From: CAXBES01 sp963974915
GTDB taxonomy: Bacteria > Bacteroidota > Bacteroidia > Flavobacteriales > Flavobacteriaceae
Assembly: GCA_963974915.1 (NCBI GenBank)
Contig: CAXBES010000006.1
Location: 62,001-126,000 of the forward strand
DNA length: 64,000 bases
Reading direction: 5' to 3'
Below the pieces are notes generated by a model. That model made no database searches. It was not told the origin of the DNA and was given only the letters and a program-made list of their open reading frames with translations. Made by a program: the position numbers and the translations under genes. Below, in pieces: positions 35,522-43,701 of this stretch; the stretch's first letter is position 1; every line of letters starts with the position of its first letter.

Positions 35522-36589
35522 TTAGTTATTATTATTCAAAATACCGGTTATCCTTAAAACTTCTTTTTCTGGAAGTTCATAATATAAAGGTAAACATAAA
35601 ATTCGTTTGCTAATATCCTGAGAGATTTCACAAGTATGAGCACTAACATAGGGCAACGAATCGAGGCTGGGATAAAAATACCTTCTGGGATGTATTTCGT
35701 TTTTATTCAAATTTTTAGTTGCCTGCAGGAGTTCAGCTTCCGAATCGAATATTATTGGAAAGTAAGAATAATTCCAGTTAACTCCTTCACGAATTTTAAG
35801 AAGCTGAAAGTTGGCTAATTTACTTCGATACAGTTTTACTAACTTCTCTCTGTTTTTTAAGATCGCATCAATATGCGGAAAGACCGCCAATCCCATAGCC
35901 GCCTGTAATTCGCTCATCTTTGCGTTAATTCCCAGTCCATGGAAGTTTAAAGGTCCGTCGTGTCCAAAATTATGATGATAATAGAGCGTATCGAATAATT
36001 CAGGATCATTTGCAAATATGGCGCCTCCTTCTCCGGTATGGAATAACTTTGTGGCGTGAAAACTACAGGTACTTATATCACCATAGTTAAAAATAGATTT
36101 CCCTTTATAGGTTACTCCAAAGGCATGAGCCGCATCGTAAATCACTTTAAGATTGTGTTTCTTTGCAATGGTTTCAATTACCTCTACGGCGCAGGGATTC
36201 CCAAATACATGAGTTGCCAGAATTGCGGTTGTTTTAGCCGTGATAGCGGCTTCTATCTTAGTTTCATCGATGGTAAGATATTGGGGATGTATATCTACAA
36301 AAACCGGAGTACACCCTTCCCATACAATACTTGAGGTAGTTGCTACATAGCTAAATGGAGTTGTAATAATTTCACCTTTTAATCCCAGAGCTTTAATCGC
36401 AATTTGCAGTGGCAGCGTACCATTTGTCATTGCTATCATATTAGGACAATCCAGATATACTTTCAATTGAGCTTCTAATCTTTGTACAAGATCACCTCTG
36501 TTGGTGATCCAACCGGCATCCCAGGCTTCCTTTAAAATAGAATTATATTCCTTCTGTGGAGGTAGAAATGCTTTAGTTACGGGTATCAT
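35522..36589 (-). CDS. DegT/DnrJ/EryC1/StrS-family sugar aminotransferase
   Basis: 355 residues, PLP-dependent. The active-site region is CSFHATKLFHTGEGGAIF with the Schiff-base lysine in ATKLF; other family motifs are NGTLPLQIAIKALG, ITTPFSYVATTSSIVWEG, VIYDAAHAFG and GINAKMSELQAAMGL. The sequence is close in style to VioA/FdtB-type dTDP-4-keto-6-deoxyhexose aminotransferases (opening VTKAFLPPQKEYNSILKEAW). It should convert a 4- or 3-keto sugar to an amino sugar. No 4,6-dehydratase gene is in the window, so the keto-sugar must come from elsewhere. Abuts the acetyltransferase gene. Confidence 0.9.
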   Translation of the reverse strand: MIPVTKAFLPPQKEYNSILKEAWDAGWITNRGDLVQRLEAQLKVYLDCPNMIAMTNGTLPLQIAIKALGLKGEIITTPFSYVATTSSIVWEGCTPVFVDIHPQYLTIDETKIEAAITAKTTAILATHVFGNPCAVEVIETIAKKHNLKVIYDAAHAFGVTYKGKSIFNYGDISTCSFHATKLFHTGEGGAIFANDPELFDTLYYHHNFGHDGPLNFHGLGINAKMSELQAAMGLAVFPHIDAILKNREKLVKLYRSKLANFQLLKIREGVNWNYSYFPIIFDSEAELLQATKNLNKNEIHPRRYFYPSLDSLPYVSAHTCEISQDISKRILCLPLYYELPEKEVLRITGILNNNN

Positions 36590-36592
36590 AAA

Positions 36593-37804
36593 TTATGATT
36601 TTGAAAGTTCTTTTTGCAATATTTCAATTCTGGGTGCTATTTGAACATCGTTAGAATAGATTTGTGAAAATTTCCGTCTTCCATTCTTTGAAATTCGAAA
36701 TAACATATCCGTATTTTCAATTAACTTAACAATATTAAACTCAATTGATGCGCTATCCGGTTCTATAATAATAAGTTCTTCGTTATCTGTAAATGCACTA
36801 TTCTCATTTAAACAATCGCTCACCAAAGCAACTACTCCGTTAAGCACGGCTTCTACCACAGTACCTAAAGGAAACCCATCAAATGCACCACTACTTAACA
36901 CAAAGGGTTTGTTAGGTGACACGATTACGTCCATGTTTAAATAAACAGATTTCAATTCACTAAAATCCAAATATCCATAAAAAGTGATATTCTTTTCTAT
37001 CTCAGTTACATCAATATCTTCTTTATTAAACCCTCCAATTATGTGAAATCTAACAAAGTCAAAGCGGTTGGAAATACTATGCGCGAACTTAATAAATTCG
37101 TCATAGCCTTTGTCCTCACCGTATTTAGAATATTTAGCAGCGCAAAAGCAAATATCAAAAGTTTGCTTATCTCTCTTATAATATTGTTTACCTGGTAAAT
37201 CGGCTTTAATTGAACTTTGAGGCACCACACACCCGAAAATCAATTCAATTTTATCTGCATCGCAAAAATTCTTCTGTAGCAAGTAGTTCTTTGTGAATTC
37301 TTGAGTAACGATCACCTTTCGAAACATAGCAGAATTCAGTATTTTTTTTAGCTTTTGATCTGTTTTTTCATCATTGACAAGAAACCCACCACCCGGATAT
37401 AAGGTAAATACAAAGGGAATAGAATTTTCTTCAAGCCAATCCAATTTTTTTAGAATATTTGTTAAGAAAACACAATAAAAAAGCTTTGGCTTAAATTGCT
37501 TAGCTCCGGTTTTAACTAATTTATTGGTTAAGTGATCATTGTGTTTAGTTATTTCCTTTACATGAAGAGCATGCTTTTCTATTGGAGTTCCAATGAATTT
37601 ATATGCAGTAGGGTTTAAAGTAATCTTAGAATTATCGAATTCTTCTAAAAGCCTTGTAAACTCCTCTAATCTAAATCCGGAGATAGGATGAGGGTAAATA
37701 TCATCAAAGATTAAAAGTTCAACTCGTTCCGCACCAAATAAGGGACTGAAAAGATCAAAGGGTCTTTTCAGTTTCTTAATCATTCTGGAATATAGCTTGG
37801 TCAC
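36593..37804 (-). CDS. Glycosyltransferase (GT4-like)
   Basis: 403 residues. The N-terminal domain begins with a basic stretch and LLIFDDIYPHPISGFRLEEFTRLLE, the C-terminal one shows FDICFCAAKYSKYGEDKGYDEFIKFA, FVRFHIIGGFNKEDI, ITFYGYLDFSELKSVYLNMDVIVSPNKPFVLSSGAFDGFPLGTVVEAVLNGVVALVSD. The FPLGTVVEAVLNG segment corresponds to the E-x7-E region of GT4. Divergent but still recognisable. It overlaps the methyltransferase gene by 4 bases. Donor unknown. Confidence 0.78.
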   Translation of the reverse strand: MTKLYSRMIKKLKRPFDLFSPLFGAERVELLIFDDIYPHPISGFRLEEFTRLLEEFDNSKITLNPTAYKFIGTPIEKHALHVKEITKHNDHLTNKLVKTGAKQFKPKLFYCVFLTNILKKLDWLEENSIPFVFTLYPGGGFLVNDEKTDQKLKKILNSAMFRKVIVTQEFTKNYLLQKNFCDADKIELIFGCVVPQSSIKADLPGKQYYKRDKQTFDICFCAAKYSKYGEDKGYDEFIKFAHSISNRFDFVRFHIIGGFNKEDIDVTEIEKNITFYGYLDFSELKSVYLNMDVIVSPNKPFVLSSGAFDGFPLGTVVEAVLNGVVALVSDCLNENSAFTDNEELIIIEPDSASIEFNIVKLIENTDMLFRISKNGRRKFSQIYSNDVQIAPRIEILQKELSKS

Positions 37805-38538
37805 GAAATCTCTGTGTCAATTTTATTCTTTAATCCAATAACCTCATCTTTAGACAAACCTTTCGAAAAAATCGCAAAGTCGTTTTGTTTATCAACTTTT
37901 TGTGTAACAAAATTCATTTCCTTGTTAAGCAATATTATAGCAGGCTCAACCGATTTCCATGAGATATCATCCAATACGATAAAGCTCTTTTCACTCAACA
38001 GAGGTAAGTAATTTTCCACATCATCCATAACAAATTTTGTATCATGATTCCCATCGATGTGTACCATATCAAGTTGCTTTGAGTCCTGTTTAAAATCTGC
38101 CACGGCATCAGAGGATTTTTTTCTAATAAGAATACAGTTTTCCTTATAATTCTCATTTATTATCAAGGAGACGTCATCAAATAGTTTCTGGAAATCGGTT
38201 GTCGAAACAAATTCGTCTAGCTCTTTTTGAATTTCCGGATAGTCACTCTGATTTGCCGCTTCTTTTGTATAAGGGTCTATACCATAAACAATTCCATTAG
38301 AAAACAACTTATGAGCTATCGCCTGAGGAAATAATGAACGACCTCTATACACCCCGATATCTACAGTATTTTGAAGATTGAATTCTTTTATCAACAAACT
38401 CATCGCGAGAGCTTTCTCTATGCTACATCCACCTCCAAAATCTTGAGGAACTTGAGCGTAAATTCTACCAATTTCTGCCAATAATTTGCTTTTATCTTTA
38501 GAATTTTGATTGAACATTTTTTTAATGTAATTAATCAT
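37801..38538 (-). CDS. Class I SAM-dependent methyltransferase (Methyltransf_24 type)
   Basis: 245 residues. TVDIGVYRGRSLFPQA (SAM loop), YGIDPYT, LDMVHIDGNHDTKFVMDDVENYL and FIVLDDISWKS are the landmarks of the Methyltransf_24/TylF-CmcI-like group, several members of which methylate sugar hydroxyls in a metal-dependent way. N-terminal 40 residues are lysine-rich. It lies 30 bases after the Wzt gene and overlaps the next glycosyltransferase gene by 4. An O-methyl cap that stops chain growth, as in some ABC-exported O-antigens, is a possibility only. Confidence 0.85.
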   Translation of the reverse strand: MINYIKKMFNQNSKDKSKLLAEIGRIYAQVPQDFGGGCSIEKALAMSLLIKEFNLQNTVDIGVYRGRSLFPQAIAHKLFSNGIVYGIDPYTKEAANQSDYPEIQKELDEFVSTTDFQKLFDDVSLIINENYKENCILIRKKSSDAVADFKQDSKQLDMVHIDGNHDTKFVMDDVENYLPLLSEKSFIVLDDISWKSVEPAIILLNKEMNFVTQKVDKQNDFAIFSKGLSKDEVIGLKNKIDTEIS

Positions 38539-38568
38539 ATTTTAAGATTTTAGATAGGCCATTTTATT

Positions 38569-39765
38569 TTAATTAGAGCAAACTTCCGCTTCTAATAATA
38601 ACGGTGTCCATGCCTCAACTGGATGTTCAACCTGGAAACTCTGCACTCCGTTTATCCTATAAATAGGTTTATTCTCAAATTCTTCATAGACGATCAAAGT
38701 AATATTATATACTCCTTTTGAAAACTGTAACTTCTTATGTGCTAATTTTAAGCTAAAAGTATCCGCATTCAGATCTTCCTTCTTAAATTGATAATATAAC
38801 ATCCCGGCACTTCGTTGTTCTTTGTCGTAAATGTACACACTAACATAGGGAATATGCTTAAGCCCTAGATTAGTAAACTCCATGTTTACTATAAAATCAT
38901 CTTTCCAGTTTAAAACGGGTAGATCATCATTATATGTAGAAGTACTTATTTCAAAAGAATTTAATTTAACCTCACCCGTATCAAAAATTACAGACTCCTT
39001 TTCGGTACTAAACCTTCCATAATACATATCTATTGCCTTTGAGACTTCATCACCTTGTATAAGCGAAACACCTCTGTCCATCAGGATAATTTTACTGCAA
39101 ATTCTAGACACCATTGGCATACTATGCGAAACAAATACTATAGCCGTCTTAGGTAGGATCTTATCAATGGTTTTAAAGCACTTTAACACAAACCCCAGAT
39201 CGCCTACCGCTAGTACCTCATCAATGATCAATACATCGGGTTCCATTTGAGCCGCGACAGCAAAACCCAATCGTACCCGCATCCCGCTACTATAATTTTG
39301 AACCGGCATATCGATAAACTCCCGTATTTCAGAAAAATCGATGATCTCTTCTATCTTATCATCGATCTCCTTTTTCGTAAACCCTAAGATCGCACCGTTG
39401 TTATAAATATTTTCTCTTCCGCTTAAAATTGGGTTAAAACCGGCTCCTAATTCGATCAAGGCCCCTACTCTCCCTTTAATTGTGATCTTCCCCTCGTCGG
39501 GGTTAATTAGGCCATTGAGTATTTTTAATAAGGTAGATTTTCCTGCCCCATTGTGACCAATAAGTCCGAGGCATTCCCCCCGTTTAAGCTCAAAACTGAT
39601 ATCCTTTACCGCCCAGAATTCTTTGGGTCGTAATTTTCCATCATTATGTCTTCCGGTAATTCCCGAAAACAGATCCTTCACGCCGTACCAAAGACTTGTT
39701 TTTAGATCTTTACAGAACTTTTTCGAAAGCCCCTCTACCTTAACTAATACTTCGTTTTCTTCCAT
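38569..39765 (-). CDS. wzt: Polysaccharide ABC transporter ATP-binding protein with C-terminal Wzt domain
   Basis: 398 residues. ATPase domain: Walker A GHNGAGKSTLL near residue 70, signature YSSGMRVRLGF near 158, Walker B DVLIIDEVLAVGD, H-loop VFVSHSM. The first 40 residues carry the KpsT/Wzt-type LSKKFCKDLKTSLWYGVKDL extension. Residues about 255-395 form a Wzt C-terminal beta-sandwich, which in O9a/O8-type systems binds the modified non-reducing end of the glycan before export. That domain suggests that a terminal modification (methyl or other) licenses transport here. It lies 1 base after wzm. Confidence 0.94.
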   Translation of the reverse strand: MEENEVLVKVEGLSKKFCKDLKTSLWYGVKDLFSGITGRHNDGKLRPKEFWAVKDISFELKRGECLGLIGHNGAGKSTLLKILNGLINPDEGKITIKGRVGALIELGAGFNPILSGRENIYNNGAILGFTKKEIDDKIEEIIDFSEIREFIDMPVQNYSSGMRVRLGFAVAAQMEPDVLIIDEVLAVGDLGFVLKCFKTIDKILPKTAIVFVSHSMPMVSRICSKIILMDRGVSLIQGDEVSKAIDMYYGRFSTEKESVIFDTGEVKLNSFEISTSTYNDDLPVLNWKDDFIVNMEFTNLGLKHIPYVSVYIYDKEQRSAGMLYYQFKKEDLNADTFSLKLAHKKLQFSKGVYNITLIVYEEFENKPIYRINGVQSFQVEHPVEAWTPLLLEAEVCSN

Positions 39766-39766
39766 A

Positions 39767-40612
39767 TTAGCTGCTTAAACGTTCAATAATTACAGGAATT
39801 GAGACTCTGTAAATCACCAATGCTAAAAGCAATAGTGGAATACTTACCCCTATAACAATTAGAAAATAGAGTAAGAAATCGGGCGAAGTCCCCACCGCCA
39901 TATCCCTGGCGGTTAAGATTATTGGAGTTAAGGGATTAAACTCCATCAGATACTTTAAAATTCCTTCCTTTGGGATGGCATAAACCACCGGAGTGGCATA
40001 CATCAAAAATTGCAATCCGAAAGAGATCATTTTTCCAACATCTTTATACAGCATTCCTAAGGGAGTAATAAACAACCCTATGGTGGTTCCAAATAATATG
40101 GCTCCCAGGATCACAAAAGGAAAAAATATCAAACTCCAATTAAAGCCTATTCCGAAGAAAACAAGAAAGACCAATAACAAGATGATCTTAAAGGATGTAT
40201 TAAACAACAGCTTATAGATCCCCGACACAATAAGCGCTTCTTTCGGAAAGTTTATTTTCGCAATGATAGATTTTGAACTGTTGGTACTAAGCATTGGTGA
40301 GTTGATAGACTCGGTGATAATAGACCAAATAAGAGTTCCCGTAAAAGCGTAGATAGGATATGGAATTCCGGTATCGGTTATTTGCACTGTGCCCGAGCTA
40401 TTTAAGAAAATCCAGACGAACGCGGTTGCCAACGGACCGGCAAAAGCCCATAAAATACCCAAATACGATTGTCTGTATTGGGCTTTTATATCACGAACTG
40501 CCAATTGCTTTGCTAAAAAACGAGAGCGGTAGATATCGCTCAAACTTGCGGTTAAAAGCTTTCCTAAATGTAGGTTATTCTCTTTTTGGTATACTTTCGT
40601 TTCCAATTCCAT
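39767..40612 (-). CDS. wzm: Polysaccharide ABC transporter permease
   Basis: 281 residues, ABC-2 type membrane protein. The conserved first stretch is RDIKAQYRQSYLGILWAFAGPLATAFVWIFL, followed by about five more hydrophobic helices and the typical NPLTPIILTARDM loop. It pairs with the adjacent Wzt ATPase to move undecaprenyl-linked glycan across the inner membrane. Preceded by a 161-base gap with an inverted repeat (40681-40706), the largest interruption in the first third of the operon; a weak CATCTTTG box lies just upstream on this strand. Confidence 0.93.
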   Translation of the reverse strand: MELETKVYQKENNLHLGKLLTASLSDIYRSRFLAKQLAVRDIKAQYRQSYLGILWAFAGPLATAFVWIFLNSSGTVQITDTGIPYPIYAFTGTLIWSIITESINSPMLSTNSSKSIIAKINFPKEALIVSGIYKLLFNTSFKIILLLVFLVFFGIGFNWSLIFFPFVILGAILFGTTIGLFITPLGMLYKDVGKMISFGLQFLMYATPVVYAIPKEGILKYLMEFNPLTPIILTARDMAVGTSPDFLLYFLIVIGVSIPLLLLALVIYRVSIPVIIERLSS

Positions 40613-40680
40613 AGAGGGCTCAAAGATGTGTTTTTGGAATCTTTCCGGTTTTGGCTAAGATAGTAAATCTAATTTGATGC

Positions 40681-40706
40681 AAGAAGCAATTCGTTATACG
40701 CTTCTT
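40681..40706. promoter_or_regulatory. Inverted repeat in the gap before wzm
   Basis: AAGAAGC (40681-40687) and GCTTCTT (40700-40706) form a perfect 7-bp inverted repeat with a 12-base loop. No T-run follows on either strand, so a simple terminator is unlikely; it may be a regulator site or an RNA hairpin. The rest of the 161-base gap (40613-40773) is AT-rich with no gene. Confidence 0.3.
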
Positions 40707-40773
40707 AACCATTATCTTAACATTCACTAAATTATATTAACCTAAATGATCGAGTAACACATTAAAAAGCATT

Positions 40774-41757
40774 TTATCCCTTCTGAAACTCGCCCCAAGT
40801 AATTTTCATTCCGTCCTGAACTGAAAACAACGGATTATAACCCATTAAATTCTTCGCTTTATCTATATTCGCCAAAGAATCACGAACATCGCCTCGTCGC
40901 GGCGGACCGTAAACCGCATCAATATCTTTTCCTGAAATCTCTCTTAAACTACTCCAAAGCGTATTTAAACTAATACGTTCTCCGTAAGCGATATTAAACA
41001 CTTCATTTACGGCTTCTTCAGGAGCAAAAAAGGATCGAATATTGGCCTGTACTGCATTTTCTACATAGGTAAAATCGCGAGTTTGCTCTCCATCCCCATT
41101 CATAGTGGGCGCTTCATTATCGACTAAAGCCTGCATAAACAACGGAATTACCGCAGCGTAAGCGCCATTCGGACTCTGTTTAGGGCCAAATACATTAAAG
41201 TAACGTAACCCTATGGTTTGTGTTCCGTAGGTTTTATAGAATACATCGGCATACAATTCATTTACCAGTTTTGTCACCGCATAAGGCGATAATGGCTTAC
41301 CAATGATCGCTTCCTCTTTGGGGAGCGATTTACTATCGCCATAAGTTGAACTGGAAGCGGCATATACCAAACGTTTTACCGTTTCACTGTCTTTTTGCGC
41401 CACTAACATATTTAAAAAACCGGACACATTCACAGCATTCGAAGTAATAGGATCATTAATAGACCTGGGTACAGATCCCAACGCCGCCTGATGCGATACA
41501 TAATCGATATCCTGCATAGCACTTTTACAGGTTTCCAGATCCCTAATATCCCCTTCCATAAACTCAAAGGAGGGATGATCGTTAAACTGACTCAAATTTT
41601 GAAGGGAACCCGTTGCCAGATTATCTAAGACTCTCACTTTCTTGGCTCCGTACTTAAGTAAATACGCTACGAGATTTGAACCAATGAAACCCGCACCACC
41701 GGTAATTAAAAAGTTGTATTCTGAAAGGTCTGTTGTGTGATATTTATTTTCGAACAT
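40774..41757 (-). CDS. NAD-dependent UDP-HexNAc 4-epimerase (WbpP/TviC-like)
   Basis: 327 residues, short-chain dehydrogenase superfamily. FLITGGAGFIGSNLVAYLL (NAD loop, about 15-33), the catalytic YAVTK with upstream SSSTYG, and the characteristic N-terminal extension before the NAD loop. Motifs VSHQAALGSVPRSINDP and GDGEQTRDFTYVENAVQAN match WbpP/TviC-type UDP-GlcNAc(A) 4-epimerases. Together with the next gene (dehydrogenase) it gives UDP-GalNAcA-type uronic acid, as in Vi antigen and O6-type loci. Overlaps the dehydrogenase gene by one base. The exact sugar is inferred. Confidence 0.9.
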   Translation of the reverse strand: MFENKYHTTDLSEYNFLITGGAGFIGSNLVAYLLKYGAKKVRVLDNLATGSLQNLSQFNDHPSFEFMEGDIRDLETCKSAMQDIDYVSHQAALGSVPRSINDPITSNAVNVSGFLNMLVAQKDSETVKRLVYAASSSTYGDSKSLPKEEAIIGKPLSPYAVTKLVNELYADVFYKTYGTQTIGLRYFNVFGPKQSPNGAYAAVIPLFMQALVDNEAPTMNGDGEQTRDFTYVENAVQANIRSFFAPEEAVNEVFNIAYGERISLNTLWSSLREISGKDIDAVYGPPRRGDVRDSLANIDKAKNLMGYNPLFSVQDGMKITWGEFQKG

Positions 41758-43043
41758 TATAATCTACCGTCTGTTTTTTCTTCAGGGAAAAAGGATTTTA
41801 CATCGAACACCACCGAAGTATCGTTAGTGAACTTTTCTATATTAAAACTATTAAATTCTTTGTGCGCAACTGTGAGAATAACCGCGTCATAGTTATTTTT
41901 TAATTGATTTTCTTCGGAAAGTAACGCGATATTGAATTCGTGTTTTACTTCTTCTGAATCTGCCCACGGATCGAAAACATCTACATTAAGGTTAAATTTT
42001 TCCAATTCTGAAATAACATCGATCACTTTACTATTTCGAATATCCGGACAATTTTCTTTAAACGTTATTCCCAAAACGAGCACATTTCCGTTCTTCACCT
42101 TAGCATCTTTCTGGATCATCAGTTTTAAGACTTCATGAGCTACATAACTTCCCATCCCGTCATTCATTCTTCGCCCTGCTAAGATAATTTCAGGATTATA
42201 ACCTTCTTCAATCGCTTTTTGTGCTAAATAATATGGGTCTACTCCTATACAATGTCCTCCTACCAAACCGGGTGAGAATTTTAAGAAATTCCATTTAGTT
42301 CCGGCAGCTTCCAACACATCCTGGGTGTTTATATTCAGTAAACGAAATATTTTAGACAATTCGTTAACAAAGGCAATGTTAATATCACGTTGCGAATTTT
42401 CGATCACTTTCGCGGCTTCAGCCACTTTTATAGTAGGAGCCAAATGAGTTCCCGCTGTAATTATTGACGCATAAAGATCGTCAATATACTTTGCAGCTTC
42501 AGGGGTTGAACCGGAAGTCACTTTTAAAATTTTAGTAACGGTATGTTCTTTATCCCCCGGATTGATACGCTCGGGCGAATAACCTGCATAAAAATCACGG
42601 TTAAAAGTAAGCCCGGATTCTTTTTCAAGAATGGGCACACAGATATCTTCAGTTACTCCCGGATATACGGTTGATTCGTAAATAACCGTATCTCCTTTCT
42701 TCATGACCTTACCTACTGTTTCACTAGCCTTTTCCAAAGGAATGAGTACCGGCTGATTGTATTTATTAGTTGGCGTAGGAACGGTAACAATAAAAACAGA
42801 AGCTTTTTTAAGTTGTGAACTGTCTTCAGAAACAATAAGTCCTTTGCTTTCAGAAACAGAAAGCACTCTTTTAAGATCTTCTCCCGAAACCTCTAAGGTA
42901 GTATCCTCGCCGTTGTTAAGTTGGGATACCCGTTTCGAATTAATATCGAAACCAATTACGGTATATTTTTCAGCAAAAGCAACTGCCAGCGGTAAACCTA
43001 CATAACCTAAGCCTATAATGGCAATTGTTGGATTTTCTTTCAT
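41757..43043 (-). CDS. UDP-N-acetylhexosamine 6-dehydrogenase (WbpO/TviB-like)
   Basis: 428 residues, nucleotide-sugar dehydrogenase family. Rossmann motif AIIGLGYVGLPLAVAFAEKY at the start, FIVTVPTPTNKYNQP, YSPERINPGD, and the catalytic cysteine in GGHCIGVDPYYLAQKA. The C-terminal UDP-binding domain contains VLGITFKENCPDIRNSKV. TviB/WbpO-type enzymes oxidise UDP-GlcNAc or UDP-GalNAc to the uronic acid, using two NAD+. Overlaps the epimerase gene by a single base, which is how the Vi pair is organised. The donor specificity is family-level. Confidence 0.92.
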   Translation of the reverse strand: MKENPTIAIIGLGYVGLPLAVAFAEKYTVIGFDINSKRVSQLNNGEDTTLEVSGEDLKRVLSVSESKGLIVSEDSSQLKKASVFIVTVPTPTNKYNQPVLIPLEKASETVGKVMKKGDTVIYESTVYPGVTEDICVPILEKESGLTFNRDFYAGYSPERINPGDKEHTVTKILKVTSGSTPEAAKYIDDLYASIITAGTHLAPTIKVAEAAKVIENSQRDINIAFVNELSKIFRLLNINTQDVLEAAGTKWNFLKFSPGLVGGHCIGVDPYYLAQKAIEEGYNPEIILAGRRMNDGMGSYVAHEVLKLMIQKDAKVKNGNVLVLGITFKENCPDIRNSKVIDVISELEKFNLNVDVFDPWADSEEVKHEFNIALLSEENQLKNNYDAVILTVAHKEFNSFNIEKFTNDTSVVFDVKSFFPEEKTDGRL

Positions 43044-43068
43044 AATCTTCCCTTTAATTCGGGTTTAT

Positions 43069-43659
43069 TTATTTTAAAACTGAAGCCGCCAGATAAGCTA
43101 AATCCTTTTGAAAACTCCATTGTAATACATATTCCTTATTGATTGCAACTTTATCCGGCCATATCACTTCTTCATTGTACTTATTAGGATTAGGAGTGCT
43201 TAAAAGAATCTCATCTTCGTTTTTATATTTTAAGGTTGCCGGACCTGTAAGTCCCGGTTTTACACTTAAAATAATTCGATCTTCGCCTTCTAAACGATCT
43301 GCATAACCTGCGACATCCGGTCTTGGACCCACCAAGCTCATATCTCCTTTTAGTATATTAAAAAGCTGTGGCAGTTCGTCTAATTTCGTACGTCTTAAAA
43401 AGCGTCCAAAACCCGTTTGTTTCTCATGAATTGAAACCACATCAAAGTGATCATCTCCTCGTAATGTCCTGATCTTATACAAAGAAAAAGGCTTTCCTAA
43501 ATAACCAATTCGTTGCTGAACAAACAAACCATTTGCCTGCAAATCTATACTTGCAATTAAAAGCAGCAAAATTAAGGGAATTATAATAAATACGAGCAAA
43601 ACTATTGAAATAGATACATCAAAAGCACGTTTTAAAAACTGTTGATTTGCTGTAAGCAT
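43069..43659 (-). CDS. Sugar transferase, short priming type (PglC/WbaP C-domain)
   Basis: 196 residues. One hydrophobic re-entrant N-terminal helix (KRAFDVSISIVLLVFIIIPLILL) and the cytoplasmic catalytic region: GLFVQQRIGYLGKPFSLYKIRTL, RFLRRTKLDELPQLFNILKGDMSLVGPRPDVAGYA, SVKPGLTGPATLKYKNED. This is the minimal phosphoglycosyl transferase fold. Likely loads sugar-1-phosphate on undecaprenyl phosphate for this glycan. The locus also has a long priming enzyme at its other end (5919-7313). Follows the wzc gene by 42 bases. Confidence 0.92.
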   Translation of the reverse strand: MLTANQQFLKRAFDVSISIVLLVFIIIPLILLLLIASIDLQANGLFVQQRIGYLGKPFSLYKIRTLRGDDHFDVVSIHEKQTGFGRFLRRTKLDELPQLFNILKGDMSLVGPRPDVAGYADRLEGEDRIILSVKPGLTGPATLKYKNEDEILLSTPNPNKYNEEVIWPDKVAINKEYVLQWSFQKDLAYLAASVLK

Positions 43660-43701
43660 AGTAGGAACAAAATCTCAATTAACGCAAAAAGTATATCCTT
43701 T

